Positions 21,031 through 31,300 of a DNA stretch of 35,192 nucleotides are shown piece by piece; positions within the stretch are counted from its first letter, which is position 1; each line of letters begins with the position of its first letter. The notes beneath the pieces are model-generated. The model searched no databases, had not been told where the DNA came from, and saw only the letters and a program-made list of their open reading frames with translations. The stretch is from Tetmemena sp. SeJ-2015 (Eukaryota > Ciliophora > Spirotrichea > Sporadotrichida > Oxytrichidae). A program made the translations under genes and the position numbers. The stretch covers positions 1-35,192 of the forward strand of contig JAJKFJ010000871.1 of assembly GCA_027382625.1 (NCBI GenBank), read 5' to 3'.

Positions 21031-23424
21031 TCACAAAACTTGCTTATGATAGAGATCCTCCAAAGTCTCAAGCTGAACAACAATCTCTTCATCTGATTGA
21101 GGTAGCTATTGCTGCTACTCTTCTTGATCCTCAGATGCTTAGCCTGGTTATGGGTTCTCTGACTGCTGTTGGTTGTTTTGAGATTCTAAATCCAGCTAGT
21201 CCTACTCATTCTACTTCTCCTCCTCCACCTCGAGCTGCTACAACTCTATCTTTTGCTGCTGCTACTCCAGCTGCTGTTGCTACTCCAGCTGCTGTTGCTT
21301 CTCTAGCTATTGCTGCTTCTCTAGTTGCTGCTGCTGCTACTCCAGCTGCTATTACTTCTCTATCTGTTGCTACTGCTACTCCAGCTGCTGTTTCTCTAGC
21401 TGCTGTTGCTTCTCTAGCTGTTGCTGCTTCTCTAGCTGCTGCTACTCAAGAATGGATTCAGCTTGCTTTCTCTACTGGTCTTCGATCTCCAGACGGATCT
21501 TTTCTTGACGCTGTCGCTCTTCTTCATCTTGCTTTGCCTTCAGATTTTTAAGCTCTCGCTATTTCTCATCTTCTACCCTCTTCAGCTCAATACGCACTCT
21601 TTCCTCAGCTTCCTTCTTCTTTAGCTCATCTTACTGCTTATTGAACTATTCCATTTGCAACTTCAACTCTTGTTCTCGCTGATCCAACTGCGCTTACTCT
21701 TGTCTCTGAGCCATTAGAGCTTGCTCTAGTCTCAGTTTCTCTTTCGCTTGATCTTGTATCAGTTGATCTTGCTCTTGCTGTTGTTTCTGTCGCTCTTTCT
21801 CTTGCTCTTGCTCTTGCTGTTGTTTCAGTCGCTCTTTCTCTTGCTCTTACTCTTGCTGCTATTTCAGTCGCTCTTTCTCTTGCTCTTGTCTCTGTTGCTC
21901 TTTCTCTTTCTCTCTCCTCAGTTTCTCTTCAGTATACTTTTGTTTCTGTGCATATTGAGCTTGCTATAGTTTCAGTGCATCACCAGCTTGCTCTTGAAGC
22001 CCTGGTTATATCTGTTTCTCCATCTTTTGCCATTGACCGCCAGATAGTCTTGATGAATCCTGTTTCGACATCCTAATATGTTCGTTTGCTGCTTATCCTT
22101 TGAGCAAGGCTTCGATATGTGCATTCTTCTGCGTTTGCTATTGTCTCAGATTCTAATTAGCAGAGTCCTTGGATGAAGAAGTATAGTCCTCCTCTTCATC
22201 TGTCCCCTCAATATCTTCATAGCGAATTTGATTTGAATGGTTGTCCAAGAATGTGGAATGATGCTTGATAGCAGATTTAGGTTTCGATCGATTGGATTTT
22301 GGCTTCTTAGCTTATTGCTTGCTCTCTCGTTTCTTAAAGGAACTACTCATGCTACTTCTGTTATCATAGTTGGACTTTGGGGCATGGTGGTTGCTATTCT
22401 TGTGCTGAGATTAAATCCTCCCTGGAATTTGTCTCTAGTGATCAGCATCATCCGTTTCAGTGTCTAGGCGCTACTTCTTCTTGTCTCTAGGACTAGTTTT
22501 GCTCTATCGACCAGAGTGTCTCTGAAACTTGACGTGCTGAGTGACTTCTCTTGGGGACATATCATTATCTGAGTAGTAAGAGTTCGAACTATCGGAGATA
22601 TCTTGTACCATAGCTGGATCTTGTTCAAAAGAGTCATCATTGATTTCTTAGAAGCGAGTCTGCTCTTCTAGGGCTCTCTGAGACATTGTCTACTTTTCGC
22701 CAACCGTTCTCTAGTAAGTTAACTGATTGGTAGGGACAGTGTCAAATGAGTCGGGTCCTTTCAGGTTTCTTATGGAGGAAGTGATCATTCTTGAATTGTT
22801 CTGTAGAAGCTAGAGGTCATTCATATTCAATCCGTTCTTGTTGATTAGCTTGATTGCATGTTTGTAAGCAGACGGATTGATCATATTCTTCCTGAACATG
22901 TCATTTAAATGTGTGAGAGATAAGATGCTTGTCTCTCTGATCCTCTACCAGCCACTCTTAGAAGAAATGAGATCTTCATGTTCAATCATCTTCTCCTTTA
23001 TGAGATAGCAGGTCTAACTCAAGAGTTCCCGATCCTTTGGAGAGAATTACCTATAGTCACTTTGAAAAGAACGTGAGCTTACTGAACGAAGCAAGTCTTC
23101 GCTGACCTCTTTGCTGTTGTCTCGAAATAGTAGGCCTCTGGATAGAATTCCAGGATTCCACAGGTTGAGTTCTGCTAAGCAGGTTCAGAGAACTGGTTGA
23201 GTGGCTCTGGTAGGCTATCTATGGCTTTGGGCAAGCTCTATCTCCTTGACATGTTTAAGATCGGTGACTGTGCCTTAGTATGGGCTTGTCTCTTCTCTTA
23301 ATGGTCAGTGTACAAATAAACACTCACTAAGTGATAGAGAGGTACCTCGTAGCCGATATCATACTTTCCTTCATTTGACGATGTCCTTCTCTTCAAAGAT
23401 TCGCTGGTACTAAAAAGATGAGAC
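21031..23424 (-). CDS. C-terminal part of the Q-rich giant gene, left-arm mirror copy
   Basis: Reverse-complement copy of about 31878-34276. Stop TGA is at 21033-21031. One 32-nt intron lies at 23051-23082, and part of another at 23410-23424. This copy is the more reliable one for the tail: at 21439-21461 it reads ESILEQQQLEKQQQ in frame, where the right arm carries five extra bases and a broken frame. Upstream of 23424 the coding sequence becomes unreadable. The full description is given under 28301-34276. Confidence 0.8.
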
Positions 23425-26400
23425 GGGTTTAAAACTTCCCGGGGCACTTGGGGCCATGAAAAAAGGAGATAAGGGATTCCCCCTTTGGGGGTTTATCAAG
23501 AAGGCTCCAAAAAAGGTTGGGTTTCCTTCTCTTGTTCAAAAGGGAGGAACCCAAATTTGGGTTTTTTGGAAATTGTAAAGCTTTTAAAATCTCTACTCAA
23601 ACACCTTGAAACACCCAAACCCAAAATTTAAAAGGGGTCTATTTTGGACCCAAAAATTTCCCCAAAGGGGTTTGAACTTGGACCAGTTCAAAAGTTGGAA
23701 ATTAAAACAACCATTTTATATCCGGGTTCCAACCTTCTTTTTAAAATTTTTTAAATCAAATTCCTAGTTTATTTCATTTTTCTACAATTTCTTAAATTTT
23801 GCTTCTACGTTTTCACCAGCGGGGGATTTTTCCCCAATTCTACCTTTTATCTATCCACTTTTAAACTAAGGATCTCAAGGGTTTTCCCACTAGGGGTAGA
23901 ATTAAAAAAATTTGGTAGGGGTTTTACCTTTAGTTTGGTTTTTAAAATTTTGACAATTGTTCCTTAAAATTGAAAGAAGGCCCCAAAGGGAAAAAAAATT
24001 TAAAAATTTTCCAGGATCCAAAAGATGTCCAAGTTTTCCGTTTGGGCAAGGACATGATTTTTTTCCTTGGAAAATTTTTTTGAAAATTTTATTTAGCCCC
24101 AAAAATTCTTTCCCCAAACCCCTTAAAGAAAAATTTTTGACAAAGGGTTAAAATTTTTGCCACAACATTTTAAAAATTCAATTTTTCGGTTCCCTTCCAA
24201 CCAAACATGCCCCAAAGAAAAGTTTGGGCTGTTTTTAAAAGCTTCCCAAAAACCACAATAAAAAAACCCCACCTTGCCCCTTTCTTTATATTTTTTTTGG
24301 GAATTTTAAACTAAATCTTCCCCCGTTTTTTTGGAAGGTTTAGCTATTGCAACCCTGTTTGGTTGGGTTCCTTTGCTATGCAAATTTTTAAATTGGTCCC
24401 ATAGAATAATAACCTTTCCAAACCCTTGAAGTAAGGGCGGGTAAAGGTTTTAAGCCCAATTGAAAAAGGATCAATTATAAATGAAGAACGAAATTTTTTT
24501 TTAAAGGTCCAGAAGCTTCCGGCAAAGGAGGGCCTTTGTGAAAGAAACCCCCGGCCCGAAATTGGGTCCTGTTAAAATGGGGGGCCCCAATTATAAAAGC
24601 CCCCAAAGGTGGGGAAACCAGAGGCAAATTTTTGTTTTTATTAAGTTTCCTTTTCAAAAAAGGGAAATTAAAAAAATTTCCCCAAAGTTTTCCCTTTTTG
24701 GGAAATTTAAGCCCCAATTTTTTTTTCCTCTTTTTTTTTTGATACAAAAAAATTTAAAAAAGGGAAGGGGTTCAAAAAAAGGAATTTAGGGGTGTGAACA
24801 AAATTAAAATTGGGGGATATAAAATTTTTTATTTAAATGTTTTGCCTTTGTTTTTCATAAAAAATTTTTGAAAAATAAACCTTTTTTACCGTAAAAGGAA
24901 ATTATTTTTTAAAGAATAAAAAAAATAAAAAAGCGGGGGGGTTTTGCCGTTCTTTTTCCTTGTAAAAAATTTTTAAAGGGTTTTTGATTTCGTAGCCTTG
25001 CCGCTTTTTAAAATAGGTTAATTTCCCGAAAAAAAAGAGCAACACTTGAGGGGAAAAAAAAAAATTTAAAAAAAAGGGTCCTTCTTAATTTTAATTTTTT
25101 AACTTCATTTTTTAAAAGCTTTGGTCAATGGCTTTTAAAACTGATACGTAGGTTTTCCTTCCGGGGGAATTTTTATAATTGGGCACCTCTAAAGAAAACC
25201 CTTTTTTAAACCCTGGCCCTTTCCTTTTGAGGGAAGGCCCTTGGTCTCTTAAAAAAAAAATATTCTTTTTTCAATTTAATAGGATCTTTTCCAAAAAACC
25301 CCAAAAAGGGTAAAAAATGGGTCGTTTTAAGGGTTTCGTTTTTTTCGGTTAAAGGCTTTTTGTTGTTGGGACGGCAAAAGAGGAAAAAAGGGGGAAAGCC
25401 CCCAAACTTTTCCAAAGTTTCCCTTTTTGGAAGCCCCAATTAAACAATTTCCTAGTTTTTTTGCTTTAAAAGGGAAAAAGCATAAAAAGGAAAGAAAAAG
25501 GTGGTTTTAAAAAAAGGATTTTCTTTTTGAAATTTTCTACCAATCTCCCCAAAGAAACCAAAGGGGAATAGCTTTTGGAAAACCCTTTTTTTGGTTTTCT
25601 TTGAATTGTCCTGAAAACCTTTATCCCTTGGGAAAAGTTTAAATTTGGTTTGATTTAAGGACGGAAAATTTTTTGGGCCTTTTAAAAAATTCCTTCAAAG
25701 GGAAATTAATTTCTGCCCCCTTGCTCGCTTGAGATTTCCTTGTTCTTAGAAATTTTATTTTTCCTGAAAAAATTTCAAGACTCCCTTGGAAATCCAACCC
25801 CCAAAAGTGGGGGAACAAAATTTTTCTTTTTACCCGGCCCTCTCTTTTTGGTTTGTTTTTCCCCAACTAAAAAACCCTTGAGTCCTTTTTTAGGTGAATA
25901 ATAATTTGGTGGTTGCTAAAATTAGGGTTTCTTGGTAGTTCGGTGGATCAAAAATTTTCTTAAAATGGGTGGCAAGATTTTAATTTTTGGGCATTGACAA
26001 ATTTTGGGAGGGAAAAATTTCCCCTTGTCTTTATTTCCCTTTGGGCACGCCCCTTAAAATTTGGAGAAATTTGGGGTCCTAAAACCCCGACCCCTCTTTA
26101 TGGCATTTTCTGTTAATATCAATGTTTGGTAGAGAAATTTAAAAACTTTAAAACGGTTTGCCTTTGAAAAGTTCCTTTTGTTTTAAATTGTCTTTCCACC
26201 CCGCCCGATTGGGACCTTTTAATTTTGAAATTCTGAAAGGGGGGATTCCCCCAGGGCCCCCTGGCCAAATAGAAAACCCCGAAATTGGCCCAGTAATTTT
26301 TTTCACTTCTTTGGGAATTCATTCAAAAAGGGTTTTCTCTGGTTACCATGATTTGGGTTTAAAAGGGGCCCAATTTTAAGGTTTGGCTTTTGCCTTGAAA

Positions 26401-27585
26401 GCTTAGCATTTCCTAAAGAAGATTTTTTGGGAAAGAACCCCAATGCGAATCCCAATTTTGAAAAGTTTTAAAGGGAACCATTAAGCCCTTTAGGGATTGT
26501 GCCAATCCCTGAACACCCTTGAAACCCAAGAGAAACGATTGTCCATTTGAGAAAGTGATTTTTGCCCCCCAAGTTTCCCAATTCTCTTGGCTGCTCATAG
26601 AAAGACGGAGAAAATTTTTTTAAAACCCCCCCAATTTTTTAAGTAACTTCCCCCTTTACTTGTCCCTGCACGCCATGAAAACGAAGCGACAGGAAAAGTG
26701 GGGGGTTTTGTCAAAGGTTTGGATTTCTGGGGGAGGGGTCCAACGAGGGGGAACAGAGAGGATGGGGATTGCCAAATTGGGAAAAGCTGCCAAGAGGTTT
26801 TCCATTAATTTTCAAGCCCCGGTGCGGGAAGGTGAAAAAAAGGGGGGGTTTGTTTATTCGGGTTTGAGGGTTTTTTAAATTTGGTCCGGGTAAAATTTTT
26901 TGGGCCTTTCTTTAAAAATTATAATCTATTTAATTAAATTCAAAGTCCTTTTTCCCCCTTCCCCCTGATTCTTTGCCCCATTTCCCCAAGAATTGAAGGC
27001 GGTTCCCCCAAAAATTTTTAAATTTTTAAAAACCCCCCGTTGTTTTTCCAAGGTTCCTAAAGGCGGGAAAAAATGTAAAACGGCTCCATTTTAAGCGCGC
27101 AACCCCTAAATTTTCCCCCAAAAAGGGCTTCAACCCCAGTTGGGGGAAAGTGTCGGGATGAATTCCTCGCCAAAAATTAGGGGGGATTTCAAAGCTGGCA
27201 ACATCAATCCCAACCCCGGAAAGGGGACCCAAGGGTTGGAAATTTTCCAATTGGTAGGCATTTAAATTTTCCCGCACTTAAAGTGAAGGGAACCCCTTTT
27301 ACTCTCGATTTCCTGCTCAAAATTTTTCGGGAGGAAGGGCCCCCAGTTTCCCTAATAAAATGTGATTGCCCCAAAAATATTGCTTCCAAAAAGGTGGGGG
27401 GATTCGAGTTATTTTTGGGGTTTTTGCCGATTTCAAAAGTCTGAGGACATGAATTTTTCTCTCATCTACCCTTGAATAATCCTTGGCTTTTCCTTGCGGG
27501 GAAGTTGACAATTTCCCCTTGGATTTAACAGAAATTCCCTCCTTTTTAAGGGGAAAGGGGCAATGGGGAATTCCAAATTTCATGG
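23425..27585. other. Corrupted reverse complement of 27624-31877
   Basis: Recognisable islands match the right arm in reverse. GCACGCCATGAAAAC near 26690 matches 28497-28520; GCTGCCAAGAGGTTT near 26787 matches about 28405; AGTCTGAGGACATGA near 27440 matches about 27775. Between islands the sequence is swollen with runs of A, T, G and C and has lost non-repetitive bases; overall it is 93 nt shorter than its partner. No gene should be called here. All open frames in it are chance products of the corruption. Confidence 0.93.
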
Positions 27586-27623
27586 AATCTTGGGTGCGAG
27601 CTCTCTGTTGATCTCTTCTCTCT
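27586..27623. other. Hinge of the inverted repeat
   Basis: These are 38 unpaired bases between TTCCAAATTTCATGG (27571-27585, corrupted arm) and CCATGAACTTTGGAA (27624-27638, clean arm). They continue the coding frame of the minus-strand gene from 28134, so they are ordinary sequence at the fold point. Confidence 0.85.
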
Positions 27624-28134
27624 CCATGAACTTTGGAACTCTCTCCACACTTGCTCGCACTTCTTGAGTTGGAGAGGATCTGCTCGTAACATCTTGCTGT
27701 GTTGACATTGTCAACTTGCCTCTGTTTTAGAGAGCGCAGGTATTATTCTAGGTAGATGCAGAGAGAATCATCGTCCTCAGACTTTTGAGATCGAGCAAGC
27801 TCTCAAGATAACTCTGAATCCCCACTAGAGGCAAGCTAAGTATTGGACAGTCGGGCAGTGGATTCAGGATAGCTGGCGCTTCCCCCGAGTTGAGCAGGTA
27901 CTCTGTAGAGTAGTTGAGCTTCTTCTACTTGATAGTGCGTGGAAAGTTAGTGCCTAGCACGACTGGAGTCCACTTGATCACTCTCTTGTCTTGCACCTTG
28001 ATGTTGCTAGCTTTGAACTCTTGCTAACTTATCTGGCTGAGGAATTCATCACTGAGCACTGACTTCACTGAGTGAGAGCCCTGGGAAATTTGAGGGGCTT
28101 GCGCTGTTCTCTACTGTTGAGCTCTGTTTGACAT
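27586..28134 (-). CDS. Unrecognised gene, 3' end cut off by the hinge
   Basis: Starts at ATG 28134 inside a GACAATGTC motif (MSNRAQQQRTAQ) and stays open for 183 codons to the hinge. There a TGA is formed only with bases of the corrupted arm, so the true C-terminus is missing. The N-terminus is Gln/Ser-rich; the middle (VIKWTPVVLGTNFP, NYSTEYLLNSGEAP, LPLVGIQSYLESLLD) looks folded. TAG and TAA read as Gln keep it open. No family is recognised. It is divergent from the giant gene, with 166 bp between the two starts, so the pair may share regulation. Confidence 0.6.
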
Positions 28135-28300
28135 TGTCCGCGCTCTTTAGTTACCTTGAGCACTTGTGGTTCTAAATATATGATTATAATCTGGAGGAGC
28201 GCCTATCTATTACTTGGACAGTGACAACAGAATCACTGGCGGGTATCTTGTGGAGGTTACGTTTGAATTCAATTACTAGATTATAATTATTAAAGTTTAA
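28135..28300. promoter_or_regulatory. Divergent promoter region
   Basis: This is 166 bp between two opposite starts. Two AT boxes are present: TAAATATATGATTATAAT at about 28173-28190 for the minus gene, and TTATAATTATTAAAG at 28281-28295, six bases before the + ATG. GACATTGTC at 28130-28138 overlaps the minus start, and a GGACAGTGACA half-match lies near 28218. Assignment of box to gene is inferred. Confidence 0.5.
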
Positions 28301-31300
28301 ATGCAAAGATTTGCACCAGGCACAAGTGAAGAAACCCTCAAGCGCCTGATAATCAAGCCTCCCTTTAATTTCACCTTCCGCACGATCTTGAGTAATGGCA
28401 AACCTCTTGGCAGCTTTTCAACTGGCATCGATCCATCTCTCGTCATCGTTGACCTCTCAGAATCCACCTTGACACCTCCATTCTTTTCCTGTCGTCTCTC
28501 TGTTTTCATGGCGTGCATGCACAAGTAGAACGTCTACTCATTGTTCTACCATTTGCTCTTGTCTTTCTATGAGCAGCACAAGAGAATTAGCACCAACGTG
28601 GTGTCAAAACCCATACACTTTCTCAAACTGACATCGTTACTCTATGGTGTACTCAAGGCTGTTCAGGGATTGGCATCGAATACCATATTGGCTAATGTGC
28701 CTTCCGCTTAAAAGGCTTTTCAGTTGTTGGATGCGCACTTGGGTTCTTTCAAGACTATCTTCTTGAGTAAGTGCTAAGCTTCAAGCAATGCCAGCCTCTA
28801 ACAACTCGGCCTTTCACTCAACATCATAAGTGAGACAGAGAAAGCACTTTTTGATGAATCCAAAGAAGTGAAGATATATTAGCTGGAGCCATACGATATC
28901 TATGGCAGTGGCCCTGGGATGAATCCTTCTCTCTTCAGATTTCAAAGCTTAAAAGATCCAATCTTGTACGAAGTGGTAAGACACCTGATCAACATAGTCA
29001 ACTACAGAGGCAACCGTGATGTAATAACTTCTCTGAGCGAAAGCATTGATATGTGGAACGAGAAGGTGACCATCGAAAGTAGAGTCAGAGTTTCAGGACC
29101 CCAAGTTCTCGAAATTGAGGACGATGCCCCAGAAGATAAGAGTACAGGGGACAACTTTTCCTCAGAAGTTGTGTCAGTGCCAAACTCACAGAATCTTGCC
29201 ACTATCGTTTAAGAAATGTAGATCGACACCGCAACTAGCTAGAAGCCATAGATACTTGAGCAGCACCAGCAAGATCGATAATATTCACCATAGATAGAAG
29301 AGGAGCTCAAGGATTACGAGTTGTAAGATCTACAATCCAAAAAGAGAGGACAGAGTAAATCGAGAAAATCCTGTTCCAGAGCTTTGGGTGTGGATTTCGC
29401 GAAGGAGCTCTTCGATCTTGTTCAGGACGATAGCTTATCTAAGAACAAGGAGCTGATCTCAAGCAAAGAGCAAGCGCAGAATGTCAAGTCACTTCAAGAA
29501 GGAAGTAATCAGCTCGTCATCGATATTTCCAGATACCTTACCTCGAGAACCGAACTCAACTTGTTCCCAGAGTAAGAGATCAAAGTTTTCATGACAGAGT
29601 TCAAGAAGAAGCAAGACAGGCATTCTCATTAGCGTATACACTTCCTTGGTTTCTTGAGCGAGCAGTTGGATAGAACAATTCACAAGAGCAATCCTGAAAA
29701 CCAGCTATTCTAGCTGATGCTTCTCAAGAACGTTGAAGAGCAAGAGAAACAACTGAGGAACTGGCTGTTTAAGTGCAAGCAGCTTCCAAAATGGAAGCTA
29801 GGAGATAAGTAGAAGCTTCCTCCTCCTCTTTTCGCTGATCTCACACGGAAAAAGCCTTAACCTGAATAAACGAGCTCTCAGCAGACGATTATCTACCTTG
29901 CCGTTGAAGAAGCAGATGCCTACTGGGAAGAGTTGAAAAGAAGAAGTATTGACTTCAAGCCAGCCACCAAGCGAAAGCCTCCTCACAATGTGACAAGCGA
30001 CCAGATTAAAACAGAAGATGACTTTAGAGGTAAGAACAAGTTCACTACAAAGTCTGCTAAGGACATGAAGAGCACTACAGTGATCAGCCTCAAGAAGCAC
30101 ATGACCAAAGCTACTAAAGATAGCACTGATCCAGTTGATGTGATTGAGGAACATGCTAAGAAGGATCTTCCGACTACACTCTTCTTTTTCATCAAGTAGC
30201 TTGAACTCTTACTGGAATTACCTGATTCCTTAGAGCGCAAGCGCTACGAAGTCAAAAACCTCTTCAAATCTTCTACCTACAAGAATAAGAAGCAGGACAA
30301 GAACCCACTGCTCTATACTTACCTCGTCAAGAACTAGATGCCTCCTATTACGGTGAACCAGCAGGTTTACCTGTCAAACATGCTTGACTATGCAAGGGAC
30401 ACAGGCAAATACATTCTGGAGAATAAAATCTATCATCACCAAGGTGCACCTTTGTTCAGCACCCATAACTATCCTCTAATGAACTTTCCCCCATAAGTCG
30501 CTCGTACTCAGCAAAGTAGAAGAGGACTGTGCTCAAGAGTTCCAGAGGCGTACAAGCTATGGGGCATTCAATAATCGCTTTCCTTTGAGGAGAACTCTGA
30601 GATAATCAAATTTGCCTCTGTCCTACCTTGACTCTGTCATGATGCTCCTCAACATTCTGAGCGATGGACCAATGTACGTTGACCGTACTGCTTTCACTAT
30701 GCTGCTCTCGGGAATCTTGCTCGTTGAAGCTTCTGACCTTATCAACCCAGAAATTCTCTGTCCTCTGTCATTTCCACTCAAGTTGATCCTTTCTCAGTTG
30801 ACTGTGCATCCTTCACTCATGCCCTATACTTGCAAGCTCTTGGACAAGATTGATTATACTATGATAGATCCATTCAGAGTTTCCGCAGTAGCTTACCAAG
30901 TCACTCGAAGCCAGAACGAGGATGCAATAGCTGAATCTCTAATAGACGGTGGAAGCATTGTAGTAGAGTTCCTCTACATATCATAGCATGACAAGCGTGT
31001 CTACTCTCACTTCGTGGTCTTGCGGCAAGCTAAGAGCAGTCAAGTTCTTTACTTTGACATGATGGTAGAGCAACCGAAAGAGTTGCCAATAGTTCAGACT
31101 GTTCGTGGACAAAAGGGTGTAACCTTCGTCAACTCTATCATTCAAGAGCTCCTGGGCCACAACGATCTCTACATCATGGGTACTAGAATCATTTTCGAGA
31201 TAAGGTTGTTCCAAGTGAAGCAAGCTCATGTCTTGCCCAAGACGATTCTTGGCACATACTCCTTGGATCACTGGTATGCTCGAAGTTTCTTCCTGCGACT

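Noticed and set aside
20997..21551. 184-codon Ala/Pro-rich + strand open frame, and its mirror at 33678-34310
   Set aside because: It is the antisense of the CAG/CAA/GAG-rich tail of the giant gene; Ala runs are CTG/CTC repeats read on the wrong strand.
21748..21969. Leu-rich, membrane-like open frame, mirror at 33333-33554
   Set aside because: It is antisense of the KERLKQQQ repeats, not a membrane protein.
22237..22467. 76-codon hydrophobic open frame, mirror at 32835-33065
   Set aside because: Antisense shadow of the disordered Ser/Lys-rich part of the giant gene.
23425..25100. C4A4/G4T4-like telomere pieces
   Set aside because: Only isolated CCCCAAAA strings within homopolymer noise; no tandem array.
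23902..27583. Some twenty Lys/Phe/Pro-rich open frames and an apparent very AT-rich low-complexity island
   Set aside because: The region is a corrupted copy of the right arm; homopolymer runs create chance frames.
23425..27585. Mutation by a RIP-like or deaminase process as a cause of the corruption
   Set aside because: Changes include insertions and deletions and runs of all four bases, not a single transition type.
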